This document shows positions 43,976 through 52,877 of a DNA stretch of 64,000 nt, in pieces. The stretch spans positions 4,340,001 to 4,404,000 of the forward strand of contig OZ244969.1 in assembly GCA_965222725.1 (NCBI GenBank), read 5' to 3'. Made by a program: the position numbers and the translations under genes. Each line of letters starts with the position of its first letter. The first letter of the stretch is position 1. Under the pieces are notes generated by a model that was given only the letters and a program-made list of their open reading frames with translations, searched no databases and was not told the DNA's origin. The stretch is from GCA-2748575 sp965222725. Lineage in GTDB: Bacteria; Pseudomonadota; Gammaproteobacteria; Pseudomonadales; Ketobacteraceae.

Positions 43976-46000
43976 ATGCTAGCTGACAAACTACTCGCGA
44001 TTATCCTGATATCGCTAACAGTATTCCTCACGAGCTGTGGAGCAACCGATTCCGGCCATGCCGATGCACAATCGGCGAATACCACTTCCACCGGCGGTGG
44101 TAATAACAATGGCGATGATACTGAGGCCAGGCCTACTATCATCGAGCAACCCGCCAGCGCTGACACCTACGAAGGTGAACAAGTCTCAATAGCCGTAGTG
44201 GCAGATGGAACTGAGTTGACTTACCAGTGGCAAAAGGCAGTCAACAACCAGTGGGTTACCTTACGCTATGAAACCAGCGCCACGCTTTCATTTTCCTACC
44301 CCACCCTGGCCGACACCGGGCTTTATCGCGTTTTAGTCTCCAACGGTTCTGCCACTACCGAATCTTTGGCCGCAGAAATTATCGTGCTCCAGGAACCTGT
44401 CATCTCGCAGGATCCGATCAACCAGAGGTCCACTGCGGGCGGTGGTGCCAACTTTTCGGTTTCTGTTGATGGCGCTGGCCCATTTAATTACCAATGGTAT
44501 AAGGGTTTTACCCGCCTGAACGACAACAGCAAATATCAGGGCACCAACGCCAGTGAACTCAACATCAGCACTTTGAGCAGTACGGACCAGGGCTTCTATA
44601 AAGTTGTGGTGTCAAACCAGGATGGGTACGAGCTGCATTCCAATGTCGCCTATCTGACCGTAGTACTTCCTGTCGCCATATCTGGTTCTGTCGCTGACCT
44701 CACCCTTGTAAAAGGCTCCAGTGGTAAACTTTCTGTCAGCGCTACGGGCACAGCACCTATCACCTACCGTTGGCAAAAACTGATTAGTGGCTCCTGGACG
44801 ACAGTTCGCGACGCTACATCAAATCCGGATCTGACATTCAGCAATGCTTCTGAACAAGCATCCGGCCAATACCGTGCGGTGGTAAACAATGAAGCCAGAA
44901 TGGTTCAGGTCAGTAACGTCGTCACCGTATCCGTAAAAGAAAACGTTTCCATCAGTAACCAGCCTTACAATCAATACGGCGGTGAACTGCGGGCCGTACT
45001 GGGTGATGATGTCAATTTCACTGTGTCAGCGTCGGGATCTGACGTCACTTACAGCTGGTATAAAAATAACAGCGCGATTTCCAGCAACAGCACGCTGCAA
45101 CTACGGGATATCGACCTGGATGATACCGGCGTCTATCGCTGTAAAGTCACCAACTCCCTGGGCACTGAATGGTGTAACAGCGTCGAGCTGGTGATACTGA
45201 CGCCACCAACAAAAACCAGCCAGTCTGGTAACGTCACGCTGTTTGAAGGTGAAAACACCACCTTGTCAGTAGACTTCTCAGGCTCACCCGTACCCAGCGT
45301 ACAATGGTATAAAGACGGCGTCGCCCTGAGTGGTCAGACAGGTAAGACCATCCCCTTCAATTCCATTGATCTGGATGATGAAGGCACCTACACCTGCCGT
45401 ATCCGGAACGAAGCCGGCAGCGTTTCCTGTTCACCCATTGAAGTTGTTGTCAAAGAGATTGTCAGAATTGGCCGTTCACCATCCAATCAGGTCTCCTCTC
45501 CCGGAGAGGATATTACGCTGAGTGTTGAGGCCACAGGCGAACCACCGCTTTATTACGAATGGTACAAAAACAGTGCCCGAATCGATTCCGGTAATAATCT
45601 GTCATCCATCACTCTGAGTGACGTTACCGGCAACGACAGCGGCTCCTACCGGGTGGTAGTGTCCAACGAGGGTTCTGACGCTTCAAGCTCCAGCGCCCAG
45701 ATTACGGTGCTTGCTCCCGAAGTCAGACGGTCAGTTAATTTGCAATGGGCTATCCCCTCGCAAAGAGCCGATGGTACCACTCTGAGCAGAAGCAGCATCG
45801 GTGGCTACCGGGTTTATCACTCCCAGAGCCGGGAACTGTCTACGTTCGAAGAAGTGGCCAACCTGCAGGGTGCTTACAGCAATAGCGTGACCATCAACAA
45901 CCTTGGCACCGGCGACCACTACTTTGTTATTACCACGCTGGACAGCGGTAACTCCGAAAGTGAGTATTCCGGCATGGCCTTTGTGAGAATAAGTGAATAA
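43976..46000 (+). CDS. Large lipoprotein with six Ig-like domains and a C-terminal FN3-like domain
   Basis: 674-residue predicted lipoprotein. The lipobox is FLTSC with C21 followed by Gly, suggesting the outer membrane. A Ser/Thr/Gly/Asn-rich linker (22-51) is followed by six Ig-like domains at about 52-138, 140-229, 232-320, 322-407, 410-492 and 495-579. Each has a central tryptophan (YQW, YSWYK, VQWYK, YEWYK) and a DTGxYxC/V motif; domains 4 and 5 have the disulfide cysteine pair, others lack one cysteine. The end is a FN3-like domain (584-674) beginning NLQWAIPSQRADGTTLS, close to the partner gene (ISWVSPNQRQDGSALN). Together they look like a short and a long version of the same surface rod. 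A hairpin terminator follows at 46016-46056. Confidence 0.9.
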   Translation: MLADKLLAIILISLTVFLTSCGATDSGHADAQSANTTSTGGGNNNGDDTEARPTIIEQPASADTYEGEQVSIAVVADGTELTYQWQKAVNNQWVTLRYETSATLSFSYPTLADTGLYRVLVSNGSATTESLAAEIIVLQEPVISQDPINQRSTAGGGANFSVSVDGAGPFNYQWYKGFTRLNDNSKYQGTNASELNISTLSSTDQGFYKVVVSNQDGYELHSNVAYLTVVLPVAISGSVADLTLVKGSSGKLSVSATGTAPITYRWQKLISGSWTTVRDATSNPDLTFSNASEQASGQYRAVVNNEARMVQVSNVVTVSVKENVSISNQPYNQYGGELRAVLGDDVNFTVSASGSDVTYSWYKNNSAISSNSTLQLRDIDLDDTGVYRCKVTNSLGTEWCNSVELVILTPPTKTSQSGNVTLFEGENTTLSVDFSGSPVPSVQWYKDGVALSGQTGKTIPFNSIDLDDEGTYTCRIRNEAGSVSCSPIEVVVKEIVRIGRSPSNQVSSPGEDITLSVEATGEPPLYYEWYKNSARIDSGNNLSSITLSDVTGNDSGSYRVVVSNEGSDASSSSAQITVLAPEVRRSVNLQWAIPSQRADGTTLSRSSIGGYRVYHSQSRELSTFEEVANLQGAYSNSVTINNLGTGDHYFVITTLDSGNSESEYSGMAFVRISE

Positions 46001-46015
46001 GTGCTGATATTACTC

Positions 46016-46056
46016 AAAGGGCAGGCTCAGTTTGATCTGACGCCTGCCCTTTCTGC
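46016..46056 (+). terminator. Terminator of the large Ig/FN3 lipoprotein gene
   Basis: AAAGGGCAGGC (46016-46026) pairs perfectly with GCCTGCCCTTT (46042-46052) with a 15-nt loop, followed by CTGC. It lies 15 bp after the stop codon and closes the plus-strand exosortase-related block before the minus-strand acyltransferase gene. Confidence 0.8.
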
Positions 46057-46247
46057 TTTACGCCTTTCTCTGTCCACTACCATCAATCCATTCTTCGGAT
46101 TCAGCAAGTCCCATCAAGACTCAAGCTGTGGTATCTCTCCGCATTAACTTGCTTTGCACTGATTGATTAACTGTCTGCTCAGTACGGAGAGGACTCTGTT
46201 CCTGGCTTGATGCCAAAATCCAATCGCATCGCCCCAATCGGATCATT

Positions 46248-47438
46248 CTAAGCTGCCATCGGCCAGCGTTTCTTCAATTTCAGGAACGGATGCTCCAGCA
46301 GCTGCCAGCTCAACCAGGCCAATGACAGCGTCGACAACAACAAAAACAGTTCAGCACAGATAAAAGCCAATAACATCCAGCCTGTACCTGAATCAGCAGT
46401 AACTCCCCCGAATACTGAGTCGAACAAGGGAACATAGAGCCGGGATAGCGGCCAGTGAATAATATACATGGCATAGCTGTACTTTCCGATCACACGCAGT
46501 GGTTTTGCCGACAGCGTACGAAAATACCAGGCCGGACCAGCACCCTGCTGTAAATTCAAGGCATAAAAAATCATATAAACAAACAAAACAGCGGCAATGG
46601 TTTGATTCAGAATGGGCCAGCCTGCCGATACGCTATCGTAGCCTTTGGTTAATGCGAGAGTCGATACAACGTAAACAAGTGCCAAACAGATTATCAGCCT
46701 GGCATGCTTAGCAATAAGTGCTCTGTATTCTGGATCACCGACCCCTAATGCCAGAAGTGCTCCCAATGCCAGCGCATCCAGCCGTGCCGGGGTTGTTACG
46801 TAAGCTGGGGACGGATCCAGGTCAGGAAAAAAACTGACAACAAGCCAACGATAGGCAATCGCAAGGACGACGATAAAAACACTGGTTTGCAGCAAAGCAT
46901 TACGTGACAGCAGCAGCACCAGGAAGGGCCAGACAAGGTAAAACTGCTCTTCCACCGCCAGCGACCAGATGTGACCAAACCCGATATCGTGAAATGGCTG
47001 AATCCAGTTACTCAGATAGCTGATGTACCACCATTTGAACTCATAAGGTGCTTTGAACACATCTTCCGCTAAACCGAATACGCCCCAGACAACAAACACC
47101 AACAGTAAAAAAACGTAGTATGCCGGAAATATCCTCAGGACACGCCTTGCGTAAAACCGCCCCATAATGCGCGTTTTAGGGACTTTGGAGTATTTTTCTT
47201 TTGTCGACAACAGGATACCGGTGATCAAAAACCCCGATAGCACAAAGAACAACTGTACCCCCAGCCAACCCATATCAAGCACCAGACTGGTGACCTTAAT
47301 AGCTAATGCATCAGATTCCAGTAAGTCACGGAACAGGTATTTGCCATTGTGAAAAAGCACCCACAATATAGCAATCGCGCGCACCCCATCCAGGGCTGGT
47401 TGATACTGACCAGATTCAGCAAAGGCTTTACTTGTCAA
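46248..47438 (-). CDS. Acyltransferase-3 (OafA/YrhL-type) membrane protein
   Basis: 396-residue polytopic membrane protein of the acyltransferase-3 family, which moves acetyl or other acyl groups onto exported sugars. The family N-terminus is YQPALDGVRAIAILWVLFHN; the conserved WSLAVEEQFYLVWPF and GRFYARRVLRIFPAYY follow, with about ten predicted helices. The start must be TTG at 47438 with AGGAAG 5-6 bp upstream: a stop codon lies five codons before it and the next methionine falls inside the conserved region. It probably decorates the polysaccharide made by this locus. It is 242 bp downstream of the polymerase gene on the same strand. Confidence 0.9.
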   Translation of the reverse strand: MTSKAFAESGQYQPALDGVRAIAILWVLFHNGKYLFRDLLESDALAIKVTSLVLDMGWLGVQLFFVLSGFLITGILLSTKEKYSKVPKTRIMGRFYARRVLRIFPAYYVFLLLVFVVWGVFGLAEDVFKAPYEFKWWYISYLSNWIQPFHDIGFGHIWSLAVEEQFYLVWPFLVLLLSRNALLQTSVFIVVLAIAYRWLVVSFFPDLDPSPAYVTTPARLDALALGALLALGVGDPEYRALIAKHARLIICLALVYVVSTLALTKGYDSVSAGWPILNQTIAAVLFVYMIFYALNLQQGAGPAWYFRTLSAKPLRVIGKYSYAMYIIHWPLSRLYVPLFDSVFGGVTADSGTGWMLLAFICAELFLLLSTLSLAWLSWQLLEHPFLKLKKRWPMAA

Positions 47439-47680
47439 AACGGCTTCCTGCCTCTAAAAAAACAGCCCCGTCAAAATCTCCGCGGCATTGCGCCAGCGAT
47501 TCGCAGATTTATTAAGAAGCCAGGAAAATGATAGAAGTCATCCTGATCCGTGGAAACGACAGGAATCGGGGTATTCTGCCACAGGCGTTAGCGGCCTGCA
47601 GCAATCACAATGCAAGCGCACCCTGCTTCAGCGCATACAGTACAGCTTTTTCAGTATAGGACACAGGTTTAGGGTACAGG

Positions 47681-49156
47681 TTAGAAAGCACGAGCACGTT
47701 TCTTCTCAACTGTTGCAACATCACCCTGCAACTTTGTATTCCATGTACGGCTTTTCTCAGTTTCAAAGTTCCGTACATTACCAAAAATATAGCGCTCGGC
47801 ATGGAGCCTGACGGCAAGCCCCATGGCACACAAAAGCACAACCGAACTGGCGGGGGGATAAAATGATTGCTGGGCAACCGCCCCCACCAGAAATGAAAGC
47901 AGCATCGAAAAGCACATGGCCCCCGCTACCTGACAAAGAATATCGTCCTGATCCCTGAATAGTCTGAATGCCCTGAGGCACGCGGAGAAATACAGGTACA
48001 GAATCGGAATGGCAAGAAGAAACCCGTTATCCAGGAACAACTGCAGATAGGCGTTATGTGGGTGTGGAAACAACTCCCCGTGTTCAGTGTACAAACGCGA
48101 TGCTATACCTGTCCGCTGCATGGCATTTTTACCATGCCCGATAAAGGGCGCATCCCATATTCCGTCAATAACATGGGGCCAGATAGATGTCCTCCCCGAA
48201 GTCATCGACTTCATTTGCCCTGCCTCAACGCTTTCCGCATTCTTGAAGTGGGGATCGTCGGGGTCATACTCCATCCCCTGGGTAAAACGGTCCAACACCT
48301 CTGGCACAGCAGTCACCAGCAACAACAGGCCCAGCGGGGCCAGAATAAACAGCCGCCGCCACTTGAACCAGGCCACTATGCCTCCAATCAACAGAAAAAC
48401 ACCCTGCCCGCTTCGCCCGCCAGTCAATGCAATCGAGAGCGCCACCACACCCACGGTGGCCAGACAGGCCCATTTCAGCATCCGACTCTTGAACAGACTC
48501 TGCAGGGCGAATATGCCCCAGGCTGCTCCGGCCAGAAATATCGCCGCATCACTTCGGTAGTAGCCCAGCCGATTATCGATTTTGATAATCGCCCGCTTCT
48601 GCATCGCATAACCATCGGTAATGGAGCCCAGGGGCATGATCTGAATAATCTGAAGCGCAATTAACACATTGAGGGACAGCATGGTGTAAATCAGCAATCG
48701 CAGCCGTTCCGGCGTATTACAGCCGTAATACACCAGTAACCCGGGTACGGCGTACTTTACCGGATTAAAAATGCCGTCAAGAATAAAGTCTTTGGTGGAA
48801 GGAGGTTTGGCGCCCAGAATCCGATAGAACTCAACCGCCCCTTTCAGGTCGGTTATCTCCCGGGTAAACCCCAGTAACAGGAAAAACAGGTAAAAAGGCA
48901 CACAAAACCGGATCCCGGGGGGCAACTTTGGCCGGAGCTTTTTTTCCTTGGCGCTTTCGACGAAAAATGCGATCACCACATTGACCAACAGCAGATTCCA
49001 GGGGTTCAGGCCTGGAATGCCGGCCACACCACGCGGCATGTCGGGGCGTTCGACAATGGCCATCATGAAAATAAGAAAGCAAAGGCTTTTGAACCAGTCC
49101 CGGTAGGAGAAGAAGCAAAAGAAGAAAACCACCAGCCAGAGTAGGTATACCCTCAT
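47681..49156 (-). CDS. O-antigen ligase/polymerase family protein (Wzy-like)
   Basis: 491-residue membrane protein with about eleven predicted helices. The large periplasmic loop and family motif appear as SGRTSIWPHVIDGIW and GHGKNAMQRTG followed by PHPHNAYLQLFLDNG, typical of the Wzy/WaaL superfamily (PF04932 type). In exosortase genomes a related family is annotated as O-glycosylation ligase, exosortase A-associated; whether this is that ligase or the repeat-unit polymerase cannot be decided by eye. Its N-terminal segment AIVERPDMPRGVAGIPGLNPWN is unlike classical WaaL. It lies in a polysaccharide locus with wzx, glycosyltransferases and wecBC, so a polymerase role is the simplest reading. 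Confidence 0.85.
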   Translation of the reverse strand: MRVYLLWLVVFFFCFFSYRDWFKSLCFLIFMMAIVERPDMPRGVAGIPGLNPWNLLLVNVVIAFFVESAKEKKLRPKLPPGIRFCVPFYLFFLLLGFTREITDLKGAVEFYRILGAKPPSTKDFILDGIFNPVKYAVPGLLVYYGCNTPERLRLLIYTMLSLNVLIALQIIQIMPLGSITDGYAMQKRAIIKIDNRLGYYRSDAAIFLAGAAWGIFALQSLFKSRMLKWACLATVGVVALSIALTGGRSGQGVFLLIGGIVAWFKWRRLFILAPLGLLLLVTAVPEVLDRFTQGMEYDPDDPHFKNAESVEAGQMKSMTSGRTSIWPHVIDGIWDAPFIGHGKNAMQRTGIASRLYTEHGELFPHPHNAYLQLFLDNGFLLAIPILYLYFSACLRAFRLFRDQDDILCQVAGAMCFSMLLSFLVGAVAQQSFYPPASSVVLLCAMGLAVRLHAERYIFGNVRNFETEKSRTWNTKLQGDVATVEKKRARAF

Positions 49157-49199
49157 GGACTATTGCACCTTGATAATTATGAACCGCCCAAATACAAGA

Positions 49200-49234
49200 A
49201 ACGGATCACAGGCAAGGTAGACCCGCGATCCGTT
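49200..49234 (-). terminator. Candidate terminator downstream of the beta-helix protein gene
   Basis: On the minus strand AACGGATC pairs with GATCCGTT over a 19-nt loop and is followed by TCTTGTATTT. It lies 65 bp past the stop of the gene at 49299. A smaller hairpin (ATGGGT with ACCCAT) is found between. The T-run is interrupted, so this is a moderate call. Confidence 0.5.
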
Positions 49235-49298
49235 CCTGATGTTACTACCTATTTTAGTGCGATATGGGTCAGGTTGCACCCATGTCTTCTAAAATCCT

Positions 49299-51383
49299 CT
49301 AGTCAGTAATCACCGCCTCCACGGATGAAGGCGGCATCGGAGGGGATATTTCCAGGCCCGCAAACTCGTCAGCACCGATATCCAGCATGCTGCCGGTACG
49401 CTGGGTACCGTTGTAGTCGGTGAAGGTAACCCCCAGATCCGACTGCATCTGCACTACGCCAGGAGCGATAGAAGACAGGCTGGCGCGCGGAATCTTGTCA
49501 CGCAGTTCGCTGTTGGATGTCAGGTCGAAATTGAACAGCAGCCTGGACAGGAAGCCACCAATGTCACCAACAAGTGAATCCAGCTCGAATCCGGTTGCAG
49601 AGCGATACTGCGACAGTGAACCGGTATTCGGAGAGCTGTTGGAACCCCAGGCAAACCGGTCTGAATTAACAAAATAGTTGTAGTTGATACTGTCTATGTC
49701 GCTGGTAGAGGCAGCCGCGAAAGAAGCATACCTGTTGGCGTTCCCAATGTAGTTGCCAACCGCGTAACGATCTTCAGCACCACCGGCAGTATACATATAG
49801 ATACCGGTGCGTACATTGTTCACGGTATTGAAGTAGTAATGACGCTCACCGCTACCACCGGTGCTGGACAGGCCGTCACCTTCCGGCGAGAAGAAGGCTA
49901 CGTTACCGATAAAGTAGACCTTGCCACCGATATTGGAGGAACCGTAATTGGTGCCGGAGGTATCCCAGGAGCGGTTATTCAGGAAGTAACCATAGCCGCG
50001 CTGGACGCCTTCGTCATTCACATAATAGTTCTGACCATTACCACCTGAACCACTGCGATAAGACACCTGACGCAGATCCCAGCAGTCGGATTCGCTTACC
50101 ACAAAGTTGTTAAAGTCTTTGTAGTCAATACAGTTTTCCATCATGGAGTGCATCACAGCACGGCCCACGTAAATATTGGAGGACGTATTGTTATTGGTCA
50201 GCTGCACACAGTCACCGGCATTCTCGGAACACATGATATCCAGCATCCACATACGATCCTGGTTAATAATGGTAAAGCCGTGAATATCGCGCTCGTCTTC
50301 GAGTGTCGGGCTAACGATACCGTTATCATGCACGTTTACCAGGAACGCCAGTATGTTGGATTGTTTGGATGGTGCGTTAACTGCAACAGTGGTACCGCCG
50401 CCAGCAGTGGAAGGATAATTGCGGAAACGTGAGTATCTCACCACACTACCCTCGATATCACCCCGGTTGGACAGGTTGACTCCATCAAAGTCAACACCAC
50501 TGATCCGGTAGTAACCCGTGCCTTCAACGCGCATCTCTGTACGACCGTCACGAGACTGATGCAGTGCGATAGTGGGCTTGTTGGGGCCACGTTCGTCGCC
50601 CACCAGCCAGGCCGGATTACTGGATGTACCATTCAGGAAAATACGGGTCCAGCTGGTATTTCTCACCCGGTAAGGCTGACTGCTGTTCGCCAGGACCGCT
50701 TTTCTGCCGGCGTTCACAGTTGTGTTGTACTCCAGGGAACAGCGCGGGCGATTCGGATAACCGAAGTCATTGCTGTCTGTACAATCGGGGTGATCACTGT
50801 CTATATAGTAATACCCTGTAGCTTCGGCGTCAGGCCACTGGGGTGGATCGGCCGGGGGCTCTTCGTTAATGCCAAAACCGGGATCAGGAATACCGTATGG
50901 CATCGGATAGCTGGCAGGGTCAGCCACGTTTATGCTTACCGTTGCAATATTGGATCGGCCACTGGAATCACTGGCGCAATAAGTGAAAGAGTCTGTGCCC
51001 GTGTATCCGATATCCGGCGTGTAATACAAATCATCCGGGTCAGCAATGGTATCACCAGCGGAAACAGGACTTGTGCCGTTATAAAGCACACCGTTGGGTG
51101 GTACTTCATCTATTTTCCATTCAGTGATGGCGGCACCACCACCGTATTTGAAGGCCTTGTAGCGTCTTGGCCAGCCTTCGTTAAGCTTGTTCCATTCGAT
51201 ATCATCGGAAGTAGCAGAAAGCGTTACCCAACGACCCTTATCCTTGGTTACATAATAATCGAAATCAATGGCGACTACGCTGGAAGAAGTCGATGCACCG
51301 CACTCTCCTGCTACGGCACTGGAAACGCTCAGTGATAATGCCAGGAAAGCAGAAACACCGGCGATTTTGTACTTAATTTGCAT
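49299..51383 (-). CDS. Exported protein with Ig/cadherin-like domain and parallel beta-helix
   Basis: 694-residue secreted protein. The signal peptide MQIKYKIAGVSAFLALSLSV ends after SAVAG. A beta-rich N-terminal domain includes the Big/cadherin-like segment PPNGVLYNGTSPVSAGDTI and YTPDIGYTGTDSFTYCASDSSG. A large right-handed parallel beta-helix follows (about 230-600), with many N- and D-rich turns (NNNTSSNIYVGRAVMHSM, NRSWDTSGTNYGSSNIGG). The C-terminal MLDIGADEFAG is the DIGADE motif of parallel beta-helix surface proteins that bind or cleave polysaccharide. No PEP-CTERM tail or lipobox is present. It might be a polysaccharide lyase or a structural matrix protein; catalytic residues cannot be assigned. 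The 342-bp gap upstream holds its start region. Confidence 0.85.
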   Translation of the reverse strand: MQIKYKIAGVSAFLALSLSVSSAVAGECGASTSSSVVAIDFDYYVTKDKGRWVTLSATSDDIEWNKLNEGWPRRYKAFKYGGGAAITEWKIDEVPPNGVLYNGTSPVSAGDTIADPDDLYYTPDIGYTGTDSFTYCASDSSGRSNIATVSINVADPASYPMPYGIPDPGFGINEEPPADPPQWPDAEATGYYYIDSDHPDCTDSNDFGYPNRPRCSLEYNTTVNAGRKAVLANSSQPYRVRNTSWTRIFLNGTSSNPAWLVGDERGPNKPTIALHQSRDGRTEMRVEGTGYYRISGVDFDGVNLSNRGDIEGSVVRYSRFRNYPSTAGGGTTVAVNAPSKQSNILAFLVNVHDNGIVSPTLEDERDIHGFTIINQDRMWMLDIMCSENAGDCVQLTNNNTSSNIYVGRAVMHSMMENCIDYKDFNNFVVSESDCWDLRQVSYRSGSGGNGQNYYVNDEGVQRGYGYFLNNRSWDTSGTNYGSSNIGGKVYFIGNVAFFSPEGDGLSSTGGSGERHYYFNTVNNVRTGIYMYTAGGAEDRYAVGNYIGNANRYASFAAASTSDIDSINYNYFVNSDRFAWGSNSSPNTGSLSQYRSATGFELDSLVGDIGGFLSRLLFNFDLTSNSELRDKIPRASLSSIAPGVVQMQSDLGVTFTDYNGTQRTGSMLDIGADEFAGLEISPPMPPSSVEAVITD

Positions 51384-51725
51384 GGTTTACACCTCAGCGA
51401 CGGACTGACAATCTATGTAGCCCTGAAAAAACAATTGCCCTACATGACAACCTGCAGTATAGACAAATAGCCCCCCTCCCCCAAGGGTGAAATGCCCATA
51501 TCGAGACATGCTGCACACTACGTTGATCGCTAGACAACCACCAGTCAAATCATTGTGAATTAGGCACTTACCGGAGTGAGACATTCGTCATCTGAATAAA
51601 TGGCAAGTTATGATTTCTTGGCATATCTACCCTTTGAAAAAGCTTAAAAAAAAGACAAACAGGACACCTAAGCATTATAGGTGGTTTTAGGGGCAGCCTG
51701 CCAAGACGAGGAATGACACTGGAGC
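51384..51725. other. Upstream region of the beta-helix protein gene
   Basis: 342 bp without a credible gene. A C-rich patch (CCCCCCTCCCCC) lies at about 51471-51482. The distal part holds a hairpin and T-run reading leftward that may terminate the glycosyltransferase gene. I found no convincing sigma-70 or sigma-54 promoter for the beta-helix gene. Confidence 0.45.
51648..51683 (-). terminator. Candidate terminator of the glycosyltransferase pair
   Basis: On the minus strand CACCTA-N7-TAGGTG (51665-51683) is followed, after nine bases, by a run of T (51648-51655). It lies 43 bp downstream of the stop of the glycosyltransferase at 51726. The stem is short and separated from the T-run, so confidence is limited. 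Confidence 0.4.
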
Positions 51726-52850
51726 TTAACGGTCAGCGCAGTAGAGCTTCTCAAATTCAAACGCCATTTTTGCGAAGCTGAACTGTTCGAACGCCCACTC
51801 CCTTGCCGTATTCGCCAGCGAACGATGAAGCTCCGAATCGCCCAATATACGCTTCAGGCAATCGGCAAGCTCCGCCGGTTTTTCCAGCGAAACAATAAAC
51901 CCGGCTTTTTGATCGGGAATGACCGTTCTATTATCCGCAACATCGGTGGCAATCACCGGCACTCCACAAGCCATGGATTCCAGCGCCACGTTAGGAGTAC
52001 CCTCAAACAATGACGGCAACACAGTGACATCGCAAAACCGATACACCTGCTCCACATCGTTGCGGGCTTCCATAAACACACACTTGTCCCGTATCCCCAG
52101 CTCATCCACCAAAGCCTGCACGGAATTGAAATAATCTACGGTTGGCTCACTTCCCTCGCGAATCGCGGAACCCACAATCAGCAAACGGAAATTCAGCTCC
52201 TTCAGCCTGGCAGCAGCCCTCAGCAACAATGCGTGATTCTTTTGCCTTTTATAGCTGGCAATCATTCCCACCACCCTGGCATCTTTGGGTATGCCCAGTG
52301 CGTCTCGGGTAATCTGGCTTTCTGCCGGGCTGAAGCGTTCTGTATCAACACCATTGCGAATCACCCGATATTTGTTACGGGGAATACCAAAGGCGTTGTG
52401 ACTGAATTCCATACCTGCGTTGGAATTGGCCACGCACAGGTCAATACAGGGGCTGGTATAACGATAAATGGCGGTTTTCAGGCGACTGAAATGGTTTTTG
52501 GAATTACGCTCCGAGCCGATGATTTTTGGCGTACGGGCAATCAGCCCTGCAATGCGGCTGGCAATCTCTGCGTCAAACAGAAAACCGTGCACGACATCAA
52601 AGCGACCGGCTTTGAGGAACTTCGCCAGTTTCAGAATCAGGGCGAGATCGTATTTTTGCTTTTTTTCCAGCACGTGCAGCTTGTCGGGGTGCCGCAGGTA
52701 TTCACGCAGAGGCGTATGATGTGATAACGAACACAAATGCAGGTCTACCTTGCTGCGGTCAATGCGGTTGGCAAGCTCCACCACCTGACGTTCAGCCCCA
52801 CCATGACTCAGGTTACTGATAACCACTAATACCTTAACCGGTTGACTCAC
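51726..52850 (-). CDS. GT4 family glycosyltransferase
   Basis: 374-residue cytoplasmic glycosyltransferase of the GT-B fold, GT4 family. The N-terminal acceptor domain starts VLVVISNLSHGGAERQVVELANR, a GT4 hallmark. The C-terminal donor domain has VIRNGVDTERFSPAE and the E-x7-E type motif LPSLFEGTPNVALESMACGVPVIATDVADN. It starts GTG at 52850 with AGGGA about 11 bp upstream, 27 bp after the other GT4 gene. Donor and acceptor sugars cannot be deduced. It is likely to add one residue to the lipid-linked repeat unit. Confidence 0.92.
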   Translation of the reverse strand: MSQPVKVLVVISNLSHGGAERQVVELANRIDRSKVDLHLCSLSHHTPLREYLRHPDKLHVLEKKQKYDLALILKLAKFLKAGRFDVVHGFLFDAEIASRIAGLIARTPKIIGSERNSKNHFSRLKTAIYRYTSPCIDLCVANSNAGMEFSHNAFGIPRNKYRVIRNGVDTERFSPAESQITRDALGIPKDARVVGMIASYKRQKNHALLLRAAARLKELNFRLLIVGSAIREGSEPTVDYFNSVQALVDELGIRDKCVFMEARNDVEQVYRFCDVTVLPSLFEGTPNVALESMACGVPVIATDVADNRTVIPDQKAGFIVSLEKPAELADCLKRILGDSELHRSLANTAREWAFEQFSFAKMAFEFEKLYCADR

Positions 52851-52877
52851 TGTGTCTGTATCCCTGTAACTGAATGG

